DNA from: Phanerodontia chrysosporium
Lineage: Eukaryota > Basidiomycota > Agaricomycetes > Polyporales > Phanerochaetaceae
Assembly: GCA_001910725.1 (NCBI GenBank)
Contig: MJGA01000023.1
Coordinates: 1-64,000, forward strand
DNA: 64,000 nucleotides
Direction of reading: 5' to 3'
The notes beneath the pieces were generated by a model. That model searched no databases, was not told the origin of the DNA, and saw nothing but the letters and a program-made list of their open reading frames with translations. Position numbers and translations under genes: made by a program. Below are positions 11,940 to 22,010 of this stretch, piece after piece; position 1 is the stretch's first letter, and the number at the start of each line of letters is the position of its first letter.

Positions 11940-12121
11940 TTCAGTTCGCTGGATCAGCTACGACGTTGATTCTACAACGCCGGATTAATCCAGGCGGCGG
12001 GCGCTTCAGCATCACTGCTCCATCAGGCATAAATAAAAAAGGCACCAGCGGGAGTGGAACTCGCGCAAGGCTCCATTAAAACGGTGTTCCCCCACGCTGC
12101 TACCACTGCTCGACTCGGACA
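11940..12121 (-). mobile_element. SINE-like element 1 (tRNA-related head, conserved 55-nt tail)
   Basis: Read on the minus strand, the element starts near 12121 with an A-box-like GAGCAGTGGTAGC (12111-12099). About 40 nt later comes a B-box-like GAGTTCCACTC followed by CCGC (12062-12048), giving the internal RNA polymerase III promoter layout of a tRNA-derived SINE. After a short variable body with an A/T-rich stretch it ends in a 55-nt tail (11994-11940) beginning CCTGGATTAATCCGG and ending GCGAACTGAA. The same tail, with three differences, ends element 2 on the other strand at 12784-12838. No clear target-site duplication was found. The exact 5' end is a guess. Confidence 0.5.
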
Positions 12122-12480
12122 TATTTTACAAGCTGTATTGTATGTACATGTACGCAAGCCATTCCATTTATGAGCATGTCAGTTAATCCACCCTGGCTTA
12201 GTTGCGGATTCAAGCCTGCTAAGCCGTGTTTGTACCTTTTGTCCTTGTGGTACATCACAAAGCGCAGATGCTGAGCATTAGTTGATAAATATCACAATCG
12301 CATGCTGGGAATTCTTAGACCATATAGATCAGGTGAGAGAGGCGTGCACTGGCCGCTGTCATGTTACCCTGCCCAGGGCGTGCTCGGCGTCGGGCGTACA
12401 GCCGCGGCGGCCCAAAAAAATGAAGAAGGCGCCCTGCAGATTAATCCACCTGAGAACGCGCACAGTGGATTAGTCCCTAT

Positions 12481-12573
12481 AAAGACGCCCATCGGATTGA
12501 TTCGCTAGAAGACGCCAGGATGCACGTAAAGACGCCCATCGGATTGATTCGCTAGAAGACGCCAGGATGCACG
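12481..12573. repeat. 47-bp tandem duplication
   Basis: A 47-bp unit (12481-12527) starting aaagacgcccatcgg is repeated immediately at 12528-12573 without internal change. It lies in the spacer between the two inverted SINE-like elements and has no coding frame. Confidence 0.85.
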
Positions 12574-12630
12574 GGTCAGTGAAGGAGTCTAAATGAGCGA
12601 TGTATATTGTACTGATTATTTTTTAAACAT

Positions 12631-12838
12631 GTCATGGTGGTGGAATGGCTAATGCATTGCTGTTGTTGCATGTCCTTGTTTACAAGGTTCGGAGTTCGAC
12701 TCCCGCATGTGGTTTTAGTTTTGTGTGAATATTCCCCATTATGCTGGCTTAAGCCGGCACCTCCCCTTTGTGGTCGGAGACTGCCTGGATTAATCCGGTG
12801 TTGTAGAATCAACGTCGTTGCTAATCCAGCGAACTGAA
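12631..12838 (+). mobile_element. SINE-like element 2 (tRNA-related head, conserved 55-nt tail)
   Basis: The plus strand carries a degenerate A-box region (tggtggaatggctaatgc, near 12637-12654), then a B-box-like GAGTTCGACTCCCGC (12692-12706) that matches element 1 at 14 of 15 positions. The body differs from element 1, but the 55-nt tail at 12784-12838 is the same apart from three substitutions. The head looks like a tRNA but cannot fold properly as one: the T-stem does not pair. I therefore call a SINE-like element and not a tRNA gene. Its 5' boundary is approximate. Confidence 0.5.
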
Positions 12839-13769
12839 TCTCCTCGCTCGAGTTGCGGGTCCCAACCGCGCCCCAGCTGAGGCCGGGCTCGACGAGGACT
12901 CGGGGACAGGGGACGAGCCAGCCTTGAACTGGTATGGCGCGTTGGTAACGGTGACTACGACCGGCCTTGGGACGTGGAAGCTGTTGGCCACTCTCTTGGG
13001 CGAGAGCGACATGGGGGTGACCGTCAGTGACTGGACGCTCTCTGTGGTCCTGGCGCTGGCGTACGTCCGCTGTGCAATTGGCCCCCCGAGCAAGTGCTGA
13101 CGACGGGTCAGGTTCTTCTGGCTGGAAAGACTAGGCCGGACCGTCCCTCGCTTCGATGGATGCGGCAGCGGAACGCGGCCGTCGACGTCGTCACCGGTTT
13201 TTGTGCCGTGTGCTGTGCGTACCTCGGTGCTGCATCCGCACATATGGTTTACTGACCGCTGACAAATGACAGACGGCACACGTCTGACCTTCAGGTTGCT
13301 TCGGGGCTTTGACGTTCAAGCCGTACACCGTGGTCAAGTCCGAGAACATGACTCTGAGAGGACACTTGGAACGATGGAAACGTGACCAAGTGGGCGTGGA
13401 CCGGGGATAGCCTGCGAGGCTTACTCGTACAGCAGGCTATCTCTTGTATATGCCTCTAGCGGGGGACGTCATGGTTCAGGTTTGGGTTGCAAGCTATGTT
13501 TGAAAGTTCACCGCGTGACCTTGTGGTAGCAAGGCTTTATTATCACTGGCCAGTCTCGTATATGCTGGAGAGAAAGATGATTTCCGGCCTTCGCTGGCCT
13601 TGTGAGTGCAGATGGCAGCGACCCCTGTCCAGCGCTGTTCGCGACGCACTTTTGCTCAGACATGCCGACATTCCATGCAAAGACGTTTTGCATTGACGAG
13701 AGGTAATTGCACCCGAACCAACGTGGGGTAAACCGGTCTGATTGCCGATTTGAAGAGGAGCTGCCCCTG
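12839..13769. other. Intergenic, nothing firm
   Basis: A minus-strand frame at 12821-13279 is open for 152 codons but overlaps the SINE-like tail and shows no domain. The 3' half is the upstream region of the methyltransferase-like gene. Confidence 0.35.
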
Positions 13770-13775
13770 TATAAG
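13770..13775 (+). promoter_or_regulatory. Possible TATA box of the methyltransferase-like gene
   Basis: TATAAG lies about 135 nt before the ATG at 13911. The stretch between it and the ATG is pyrimidine-rich, as is common in fungal leaders. Confidence 0.35.
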
Positions 13776-13910
13776 CGGCGGGTTCTAGCCCCACCCTGTA
13801 GGCACAACTATCGGGTCAATCGTCTTTTCTTCTCATTTTCTGCCAGCGCGCTGCCCTCGAGGCGCACGCACCGCCTCTCCGCCACGTCTTGCTGCCCGAC
13901 CACCACCACC

Positions 13911-15062
13911 ATGTCTGTCGTCGCTCGTCATCCCCGCTATTGCATACTCCTTGCGTGCGTCCTCGTCGGCGCATTCTTCATGCTCTCGACGCCGTCGCTG
14001 CCCACCGACTCGCTGCGCTCGGCGCCCTCGATACGCAAGGTCCTCGACGACGAAGACAGGAGGTACGAGGAGGCGCTGCGAGGCAGGCAGGCTCTGGTGG
14101 AGAAGTGGGGACCCACGGACGACGACGTTGTTTCGTGCGTGTTTCATGTCTCGTTCAGGCCCGTTGCTATGCTGACCACGCGGCGTGCACAGCTTCCCCG
14201 ATCCCTCCAGCGGCAACTTCTACACCCTCTGTGAGTCTCCCGTGCCGTGCTGCGCACACCGGCTGCGTTCTGACCGTCCTGGAAGGGGACTTTTTCATCC
14301 CGACCTACCGCTGCCCGCACCGCGTCCAGCGTGTCGGCACGCTCGGCGACGGCGGCAAGTGGGTGTGCGGTCTCGAGCGCGTCGCGCGCCAGCGCAAGCC
14401 GTGCACGATCTACTCCTTCGGCGTGAACGGCGAGTCCTCGTTTGAGGCCGCGCTGCTCGAGGCGGCGCCGCACTGCCAGGTGTGGGGCTACGACTTCAGC
14501 GTGAGCAGCTTCGGGCCCGAGGTCGCGAACGTGTCGCGGCTCGCACGGCGCGCGCACTTCTTCCCGTACGCGCTCGCGGGCGACGACGCGCCGCACGCGA
14601 GCCCGCCGCGCTTCACGCTGCAGAGCCTCATGCAGCGCAACGGCCACGACTTCATCGACGTGCTCAAGATCGACATCGAGAGCGCCGAGTTCGACGCGCT
14701 CGCCGCCTTCGTCGACGCCTTCGTGCCCGCGCCCGAGTACGAGGCGCGCCACCCGCACGGCCCGCCCGCCGACGCGCCCGCGCTGCCCATCGGCCAGCTC
14801 CAGCTCGAGATCCACGCGTGGGGCGACAACGGCGCGTTCAAGCGCTTCCGCAAGTGGTGGGAGCGCCTCGAGGGCGCGGGCCTCCGCCCCTTCTGGACCG
14901 AGCCCAACCTCGTCTACATCAACCTCGTCCGCGGCTCCAAGCCCGATCTCGCAGAGGTGAGCATGAATGATGCACTTGTACGGGGCCTTGCTGATGGCCG
15001 TGCCCCAGTATTCGTTCATTAACATCCGTGGAACCCACGCTCTCACTTCAGACAAGTACTAA
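13911..15062 (+). CDS. Membrane-anchored methyltransferase-domain protein
   Basis: Four exons (13911-14134, 14193-14230, 14286-14956, 15009-15062) sum to 987 nt, giving 328 aa. The 38-nt second exon is supported because it restores the frame and yields FPDPSSGNFYTL. After a short basic start comes one hydrophobic helix (YCILLACVLVGAFFML), predicting a type II protein of the secretory pathway. The rest has a methyltransferase-like fold: GTLGDGGKWVCGLERVA, then YSFGVNGESSFEAAL (SAM-binding glycine-rich loop), and HDFIDVLKIDIESAEFDAL, the FkbM-like KxDIExxE motif. It ends YSFINIRGTHALTSDKY. Family members usually act on small molecules or glycans. The acceptor here is unknown. The gene appears intact. 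Confidence 0.8.
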
Positions 15063-15448
15063 GCTCTCTCGTTTGCTAACTCATGCCGCGGCACCGGCTG
15101 TCGTTGCTAGTTCCCCGCTCTCGTCTCCGGAAAAGCTTGGACAGTAATCTCTCTTTGCTTGTAGAACACACATCTGCTCCATCTCTAGGATATCATTGGT
15201 TTAAATGTAATTTTTCTCCTGCTTTTAGCGTCCAGTATGCTGCTCAAAGTCCCGTACCACGGCGTCTGTGACCGAGGCCGTTGTGGCACTCGCGGATCGC
15301 CAGAGGCACCGATGAGAAGGCTATGAAGGCTGCCAATCTGGCAATAGGAGCGCGATATAGGCAGAAAAGCTTACATGCCGTCCAGAATGAAAGTAGCGAC
15401 GATATATCAGACAGCTGACTCCGACGTTGCTACGTTAATTCTCACGTA
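15063..15448. other. Short intergenic stretch between convergent genes
   Basis: It separates the 3' ends of the methyltransferase-like gene and the leftward membrane-protein gene. A missing last exon of the latter could lie here. I could not place one. Confidence 0.35.
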
Positions 15449-17163
15449 TCAAACTGTCGCGGCCGTCTCGAAGGCACGTAGTCCTCGAAGCATAAGGTCC
15501 AGTTTTACCGAGCTGTCGTCTTCCTTGAACAGTGTAAAGAGCGAGCCAGGGTCGTACGTCACATTTGTCCACACCGGCCGCACTTCCTGGGTTCCAGTGC
15601 TGTCAACGCCATTGCTCGGTAACTCTGGGGAGACCTGGCAGGAGCATCGATGGCCTGAGGGTGGTTCGGTACCAGTGGAAGGTAGACGCGGGGGACCACA
15701 CACCCCTTGCAGGCGCTCATCCAGAACCGCGTCGTTGGGGGGTGACCAAGGTTTCCACAATGCGGGTTTTGCAGCTCGAGGCGTCTCAATGGGTTGCCGC
15801 GTGACGGCGGAGACATTGGTTATGGTATCGTTAACACGCACGTTGCAGGCCAACACTTGAAGACCAGTCATGACGACGGACTCTACACATTGCTTTAGCT
15901 TGTTAACCGCCGGTCGAGAGAGACAGAGCCTCACCGGCCTGATCGGCGACGCCGACCTCCATAATTTGCGGTGCGATCGGTATGGAGGGCGACACAATCG
16001 CAGTAGGCAGCCGTTCGAAGGTCCGAGTCGACAATCGGGATCGTTGAGGCAACAATGATAGGGAAGTATGGAACGTCGCAGGTCCCGTTGGTCGAAGCGT
16101 TCGTAGGGACGGGCGCAGCTGTACCCGTATAGACGGCGGGGAAATCTAGGTCATCGGATGAGCCGTCATCAGCTTTGGACAGAGCGCTGAGGCACGAACA
16201 GGGGAGAGGGATAGCCATCCGCAGATCGCCACAACCTTCGAAGCTCGCTTGGAGCACGTAGTTGGGCGCCGTCGTGGTGTTGTCCATAGCGCATGCAGGA
16301 TCTCCGGACGTTGCTACAGGGACGACCTGCAGATCCTGGAGAACGCCGCAATCTACGTCGTAGGTCGAAGCGTTCACGACAACGTTCCCGGTGGCGGAGG
16401 CGACCGTAGGGATCATATCGTACACCATATTCTCTGAGAGACCCAAGGTAGGGAACTGATCGTACACTAGCAAAATATCGTACGGAATAACCAGGCTAGG
16501 TTTGTCAGCGTTATCGTTCGAGGTAAGCGACTTGGAGAAACGAAGACGTACTCTTGTAGGTAACTTGAATTCGCGAGGATAGTATCATAGATATTAGATC
16601 TTGTCGAGGTGTATGATACGACTTGGAGCATGCTGCCCATGGTAATGAGCAGGACAGTGACCGAGAGATTATAGGTGAATATCAGTAGTACGATTGGAAG
16701 CGTCACACAAGGATCTCTCTGCCGCCATAGGGCTACCACAGATGGCCATAGACCGCGCCAGGCGTGGTCCTTATCATGAATCGACGTCAGAGATTGCTTG
16801 CGGTACATATCGCTCCTGAGCGGGAGCTGTTGCGTGAAGCTTGCGCAGTATAGGACATATGACTAGGTGAGTATGCATGAGCGTGGGTAGTATTTAGCAT
16901 CGACGTTGATGATACGCACCATGGAGACGATACGCGTGGAGCTAGTCACGAGCAAGGGCAGCCAGATCGCTGTGTACTCGTTTAGGGCCCATGATATGCG
17001 GTGTTCCGGATGATCCATAAGATAGATGACAATGGCAGCACAGTGAAAAGCAGCGAGAAACCCGTGCAGAGCAAGGCACAGGTAGTCCCTGAGACGCGAC
17101 GGACGACCTGAGCTCATAAGAGCAGCACAAACACGCTGAAGCGAGTCTTGGGGATGCACGCAC
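15449..17163 (-). CDS. Multi-pass membrane protein with a large extracellular glycosylated loop (unknown function)
   Basis: Read leftward. One exon (about 17163-16920) has hydrophobic helices (LALHGFLAAFHCAAIVIYLM, AIWLPLLVTSSTRIVSM). The next (16862-16552) reads YVLYCASFTQQLPLRSDMY, RKQSLTSIHDKDHAW and a helix LPIVLLIFTYNLSVTVLLI. A third from 16495 carries LVIPYDILLVYDQFPTLGL and a Cys- and Asn-X-Ser/Thr-rich segment. Further left comes VVMTGLQVLACNVRVNDTI, PALWKPWSPPN and WTNVTYDPGSLFTLF. These blocks recur in a large agaricomycete family of unknown function as far as I remember it. The first two introns join in phase. The junction near 15950 and both ends are unresolved, so the model is partial and it could be damaged. 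Confidence 0.55.
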
Positions 17164-17780
17164 CTCGGTCAGCCGTTACGTAGTCTCATAGCGTGAGCAC
17201 GCAAGTGCTCGGGACCCATTGCACCACACGCCACTCGTAGCGTCGACATCTGTGCCAGCATGCGCAAAGTCCGCCACGAGGCTCGCCGTCGGGCCACGAG
17301 GCATCCATATAGGGCAATTGTTGTTCAGGGTGGATCTTCAAAGCGACATCGTGCCTGTGTACGCGACCCATTCTGACATACAGAACAAGGTAAGAGATGG
17401 CAAACCATGCTCGTGACGTAGCACAGACCTTTTCAAGCCCGACACCACATCACGCTTCGGCCCGCATTGATATTGATTTCACTGAAGGCCTCCAACCCCT
17501 GCCCTGTAGTTTGAGGTTCAGCGTGTTTTAGACATTGCTCAAGGAGATAGAGAGAAGCTCTAGGAATTACGGCCCGCCTAGTGGGATGAGCACGCGCGTC
17601 AACGCAAACATTGGCAGATACAGATGAGTTTGAGACTGGCTCAGGGAGTGACAAGTATGGCTATCTTATACCGCGTGCAAGCCATGGACAAACCGCGCGT
17701 TCCGCCAAAGCTTCAAAAGTAAAAATGAGCTCTTCTCAGAATATGGAGTGGGTCAGAGCCTACGTATATGAATTTAGACA
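17164..17780. other. Intergenic, possible upstream exon of the membrane-protein gene
   Basis: On the minus strand near 17350-17230 a stretch reads CPIWMPRGPTASLVADFAHA and may be a first exon of the leftward membrane-protein gene. It is not joined by a clear splice site. Confidence 0.3.
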
Positions 17781-19266
17781 TCAACAGTTTGCCCCAGGCA
17801 GTACACACGCACCATTCTGCTCGTCCGCACCATCCCGTACTCCCTCCTCCGGATCATATCCCACATACACGAGAGGGCGTGTCCTGATAACCCTGCGGCA
17901 AAAGCGAAGCTTCCCGGCTGCGCGCGCGAGGGGCATGTTATCGCTGATATCGCGCCACAGTGCACGCGCAGCGCTCGCGGAGACGCTATCCTCGAACTGC
18001 ACAACGCACGCACGCACGTCCGCGCCACACGCGGCGACAGGGGCGTCGAGGGCGGCGCAGAGCGGCGCAGCACCTGCCATGCGCTCGCCGACTACCAGCC
18101 GCACCTCGCGCACGGCGCCCGCGGGCGTCGCGGTGAGCTCGGCGGCGCGCAGGGACGCGCGGAGGCACCCCGAGCGGAGCATGATGCGGAAGCCGCCGGT
18201 GGGCGGGCCGCGCGCGTAGCCTGGTCGCGACGTTAGCACGGGTGCTGGGGTAAATGTGCGAGACCTGCGTACCGCTGCCGGGCTGTAGCTCCAGGTGGAA
18301 CACGGCATGCCCGCCAGCCGGCAGGCAGTCGGGATGGAGAGTGCACCCGCAGCTGTGCTCCACGAGGGCCTCGAGGACGCGCTCGGCGTGCTCGAGCTGC
18401 TCCTGGCGCAGATGCGGGATCCACGCGTGTCGTGGGGGGCGCGAGAGCGCCGCAGGGTCGCGCGTGCAAACGAAGGGGTGCAGAAACGCCCACGGGGCGG
18501 TGCACTCGTCCATATAGAGGTCGAGCACGCCGTGTGCGTCGATCCACAGGCGTGCCGGCGGCGGACTGCGGACGGTGTCTACAAAGGAGACACGGCGGAG
18601 CTTGTAGTATCCCGCGGGGAGGCGTCCCAAGAAGGAGCGCGGGACGGTGTCCGCGGGCGGGCTGTGCACGGAGCGCAGGAGTGCGACGAGGTCTGCCGCA
18701 TGAGCGAAACGCACGCCTTCGATTAGCAGTCCGTACGAGACGGAGAGCAACGCGGGGAGTGTCCTAGGCACAGCATGGTGGATTGAGGTGAAGCGGACCG
18801 CAGGGAGCATGTTCGTTGGACCGACGGAGCTAGGGGCGCGGACGGAGAGCTGGATTGCACCGTCCTCGAGGTCGGGAAAGAGATAGCTTGCGGTGTAGAT
18901 AATGTACGCCCAGGGTTCATCCGCCAAGTCAATGCTGAGCTTGAAGCCCTGCACGTACTGAGCGATGCCAAAGCGTGACGAGACCGGCGCCCGCACGAAT
19001 GCGAGGAGCGTCCTCGCATCGTCGCGGGAGCGGAGAGTTAGCTCATAGAAGATTTTATGTCGAGTATGAGCTGCCCAGTGACGGCAAGTCAGCGAGACCC
19101 TACCCAGCTGCTGCTTTGTGAGCCGCAGGGGTGTTTCCGGTGGGAGATTCTCACTTTCTCCTGGGAAGTATGAAAGGTATTGGCCGGAGAGGAAGTCGAC
19201 GATGGAGTGTATGAGCTCTTCCGGAAGATCGGCAGGTGTGACTGGCATCTTGTAAGCCTTGCTCAT
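17781..19266 (-). CDS. F-box protein
   Basis: Two exons (19266-18273 and 18220-17781) joined by a 52-nt intron (gtacgc...gaccag with a ctaac branch point) give 1434 nt, or 477 aa. The frame restored by the intron reads GSG/YARGPPTGGFRIMLRSG. An F-box-like motif lies at residues 9-50 (TPADLPEELIHSIVDFLSG ... LTKQQLGRVSLTCRHWAAH). The long remainder has the irregular leucine pattern usual for fungal F-box proteins. F-box proteins bind Skp1 and bring substrates to an SCF ubiquitin ligase. The substrate cannot be inferred. GC content rises strongly toward the C-terminus. The gene looks intact. Confidence 0.8.
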
Positions 19267-19957
19267 CTGAGGCCGAAATGGTGCTCCTAATGTGTTGGAG
19301 AGTAAGGGATTTCAGGCAAAGTTCAGGATCAATACCGCGGGAGGCGATGGAACTCAGATAGCGACCGTGACGTACCGTGAACCGGGACTTGGAACGCTTC
19401 TGAACATCTTGAAAGTGTGCGGAGTAGGAGTCGGTGAAAGCAGCTGGGGACCAGGAGCCTCTTGTTTGCGCCAGACAGCGGAGTTGATGAGTGTACAGAC
19501 AGCGGATGGGTCGACGAACTACGATGACCGAATGCGGCACTACGGAGCTTGCCGTGAGGTCTCGCATCGGGCGCCTGCACATTTTGGCGATTATTCTCAC
19601 CTAGTGCGTCTGGAGGTGGTGCTGACCAGGATGTTCTCCCACTCGGGGCGTGCGCGTGAATGTCCAGAGCTCCGTATAAAGGCTCTTCAACCCAACCTCA
19701 AGTTTACATCCCTGGCTTCGAGGGCCAATTGCCAGACACCTTCGAATGTCTTACTTCGCCATTGATCCTCGAGCCAATACACTCTCGCGGTTTCCAGGCC
19801 TGCTCCTGCATATTCCCCAAACGTCTCGTGTGGTCACTGCTCTCCTGTCTGCCCCAATCGCCCCCTCCTCGACTCCTGTCACCATGCATTGCCGACGTGC
19901 GAAGGTTCACCTTTGGAGCCAGGCGTGTCTCGATCGGACACCCCTTTCTCGCGGCGC
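19267..19957. other. Shared upstream region of divergent genes
   Basis: It lies between the F-box gene (leftward) and the DUF1776 gene (rightward). The last 250 nt are C/T-rich on the plus strand, typical of a basidiomycete promoter. No extra gene is seen. Confidence 0.4.
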
Positions 19958-19963
19958 TATAAG
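19958..19963 (+). promoter_or_regulatory. TATA box of the DUF1776 gene
   Basis: TATAAG lies about 55 nt before the ATG at 20017, a typical spacing. It follows a pyrimidine-rich tract. Confidence 0.45.
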
Positions 19964-20016
19964 ACCTCCACCAGCCCTGCGCCCCTGCCCGCACCTCTCC
20001 ACGCCCTCTGCCAACG

Positions 20017-21310
20017 ATGATAGACGGCGTCCAGCACGACTGTGCGCTGCACCCGCGCCTCACGGAGCGCCTCGCGCGGCCGCTGCGCCTCCTGAACCGG
20101 CTGTACGCCATCCTCGCCTCGCTCGCGACGACCGCGCTCTACTGCGTGCTCTGGCTCTTCTTCCGCGGCGCGCCGCCGCACATGCACACGCGCCCGCACG
20201 TCGTGCGCAACGCCACCGGCGCGCAGGTGCACATCAGCCCCGCGGTGCTCGTCACGCGCGCACACGAGCCCGTCGGCCGCGCGACCGCGCTCGCGCTCGC
20301 GCGTGCGGGGTGGACCGCCTTCGCGGGCGTGCCCCCCGGCGCGCACGCCGCCGCGCTCGAGCACGCGTTCCTCGCGGGCACGGACACGCACGCGCGCGCG
20401 CGCCCCGCGGCCGTCGGCGGCGCACTGCACGTGCTCGTGTGCGACGCGGACGACGTTGCGAGCGTCGCGGAGGCCGCGCGGCGCGTGCAGGCGTTTGACG
20501 AGGCGAACGGCGAGGTGCGCCCGTTTGTCGGCGTCGTGAACGTCGCGCCGCCGAGCGTGCTCGGGCCTGCGGAGACGATGGCGCGGCCGGAGATCGAGGT
20601 GCGTCTTCTGCCCGCCTGCGGCTCCCAGGTGCACATACTGACGGGTGCACCCTCCAGCGGATGATCCAGAGCGGGCTCGTGTCCTGCATCGACGTCACGC
20701 GCGCTTTTCTGCCGCTGCTGCGGCAGCACCACGGGCGCGTCGTGAACGTCCTCCCACAGGGGGTCCGTCGTCTCCCCACCGTCCATGCGCGCCGTCGCGA
20801 CTGACGCCTCCCGCACAGGTGTACCGCCCGCTCCCGGGCTGGACGATGGACAGCGCGGTGAAGGCCGCGCTCGAGGCGCTCACGCGCGCGTGGAACTACG
20901 AGGCGCGCACGTCGCGCAACGTGCACATGGCGGCGGTACGCCCGGGCTGGCTGCGCGCGGGCGGCGGCGGAGACGCGCTGCGGCAGCTGCCCGCAGAGGG
21001 CGCCCCGCGCGCCGCGAACGGCGGCACCGGCAGCGACACAGACGGCGAGAAGAGCGGCGCGCGTACGCCGCTGCGCGCGGCGGCGGCGGCGCACCGGCGG
21101 ATGATGGCGGTGTGGGCGCGCGTCATCGCGGCGGAGACGACGCTGGGCGCGACGCCCGAGGACGTTGCGCGGACGGTGTGCGCGGCGTTCCGCGACCCGT
21201 GGCTGCACGCGGTGTATTCCGTGACGGCGGACGCGCTGCTCGGAGACGTGGTGCGGAGCATGGTGCCGGAGCCGATCGCTGAGTATGTGATCGTCAAGAC
21301 CATGCTGTGA
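20017..21310 (+). CDS. DUF1776 / short-chain dehydrogenase-like protein
   Basis: Three exons (20017-20598, 20658-20762, 20819-21310) sum to 1179 nt, giving 392 aa, with all introns in phase 0. A hydrophobic helix near residues 30-50 (LYAILASLATTALYCVLWLF) suggests membrane anchoring. A Rossmann-like region follows: AVLVTRAHEPVGRATALALA, then LHVLVCDADDVASVAEAARR, GVVNVAP, RAFLPLLRQHHGRVVNVLPQ, and YRPLPGWTMDSAVKAALEAL, which carries the Tyr/Lys-like region of SDR enzymes in altered form. The glycine-rich nucleotide motif is degenerate (HEPVGRA), as is usual for DUF1776 proteins. They resemble SDR enzymes, but their reaction is unsettled. The gene looks intact and is extremely GC-rich. Confidence 0.75.
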
Positions 21311-22010
21311 ATGCCCTGACGACCTCCGCTCTTCCCTATGTGGGCTCCTGTTGTTACGTCCTCCTGGGCTAGTCAATGCATATCGTGTATTTGATGCTCG
21401 CTGCAGGCGCGCAGTCGACGGTCTGGCCATGTAATTGCCGATGAAAATATCTCGCAGCACCTCGACCAGATTAGCAGTCACTGGAAATATTTTCTACATG
21501 ACCATTGACTGTGAGATACGTGTTGCATCGCCATCATGCATAATAGGTATGCGGACTCAGCCCCGCGCGGTGTGCAGGACGGACTCTCTGGCCTGTCGAA
21601 GCTGTCATGGTTACCATGCTTTGAGGATATCGCCATGCGTGCAGCGCAACGAGATCCCGCGCCCTTCAGGCTACATTCTTTGCCTAGCCTCAGGTACGTA
21701 CTCACGAAGGGGTATATCCATAAAACGATCGCTGAAATGCTCACTCGACGCGAGAAGTCCATTGATCATGCTCTCCGCCTGCTTCAGCCAGTCGTCGGGT
21801 CAGCGACGAAGTCACGATGGGAAGCAGTACCCAGAGTTCCCCCTGCCAAACAGGCAGAGAAGGTACAAAACGATTACTTATATTGTGCGAGAGCCGAGAG
21901 CCGATTGCTAATAGTCTATGGGGTGTACTTGAGAGAACAGGCTGTGCAAAGCGAGATACAACGAGAAATGCAAGAGAAAGTCCACAGGGAAAGCGTCCGT
22001 GTACAAAGCC
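21311..22010. other. Intergenic between convergent genes, nothing recognised
   Basis: The stretch is AT-richer than its neighbours. It holds the 3' flanks of the DUF1776 gene and the glycosyltransferase-like gene. The open frames are short and overlapping. Confidence 0.4.

Noticed and set aside
12637..12711. Functional tRNA gene
   Set aside because: A- and B-box-like motifs are present, but the T-stem and acceptor stem do not pair, and the sequence continues into a tail shared with another element; a SINE-like head explains it better.
12821..13279. 152-codon minus-strand frame upstream of the methyltransferase-like gene
   Set aside because: It overlaps the SINE-like tail, has no domain or coherent composition, and lacks supporting splice context.
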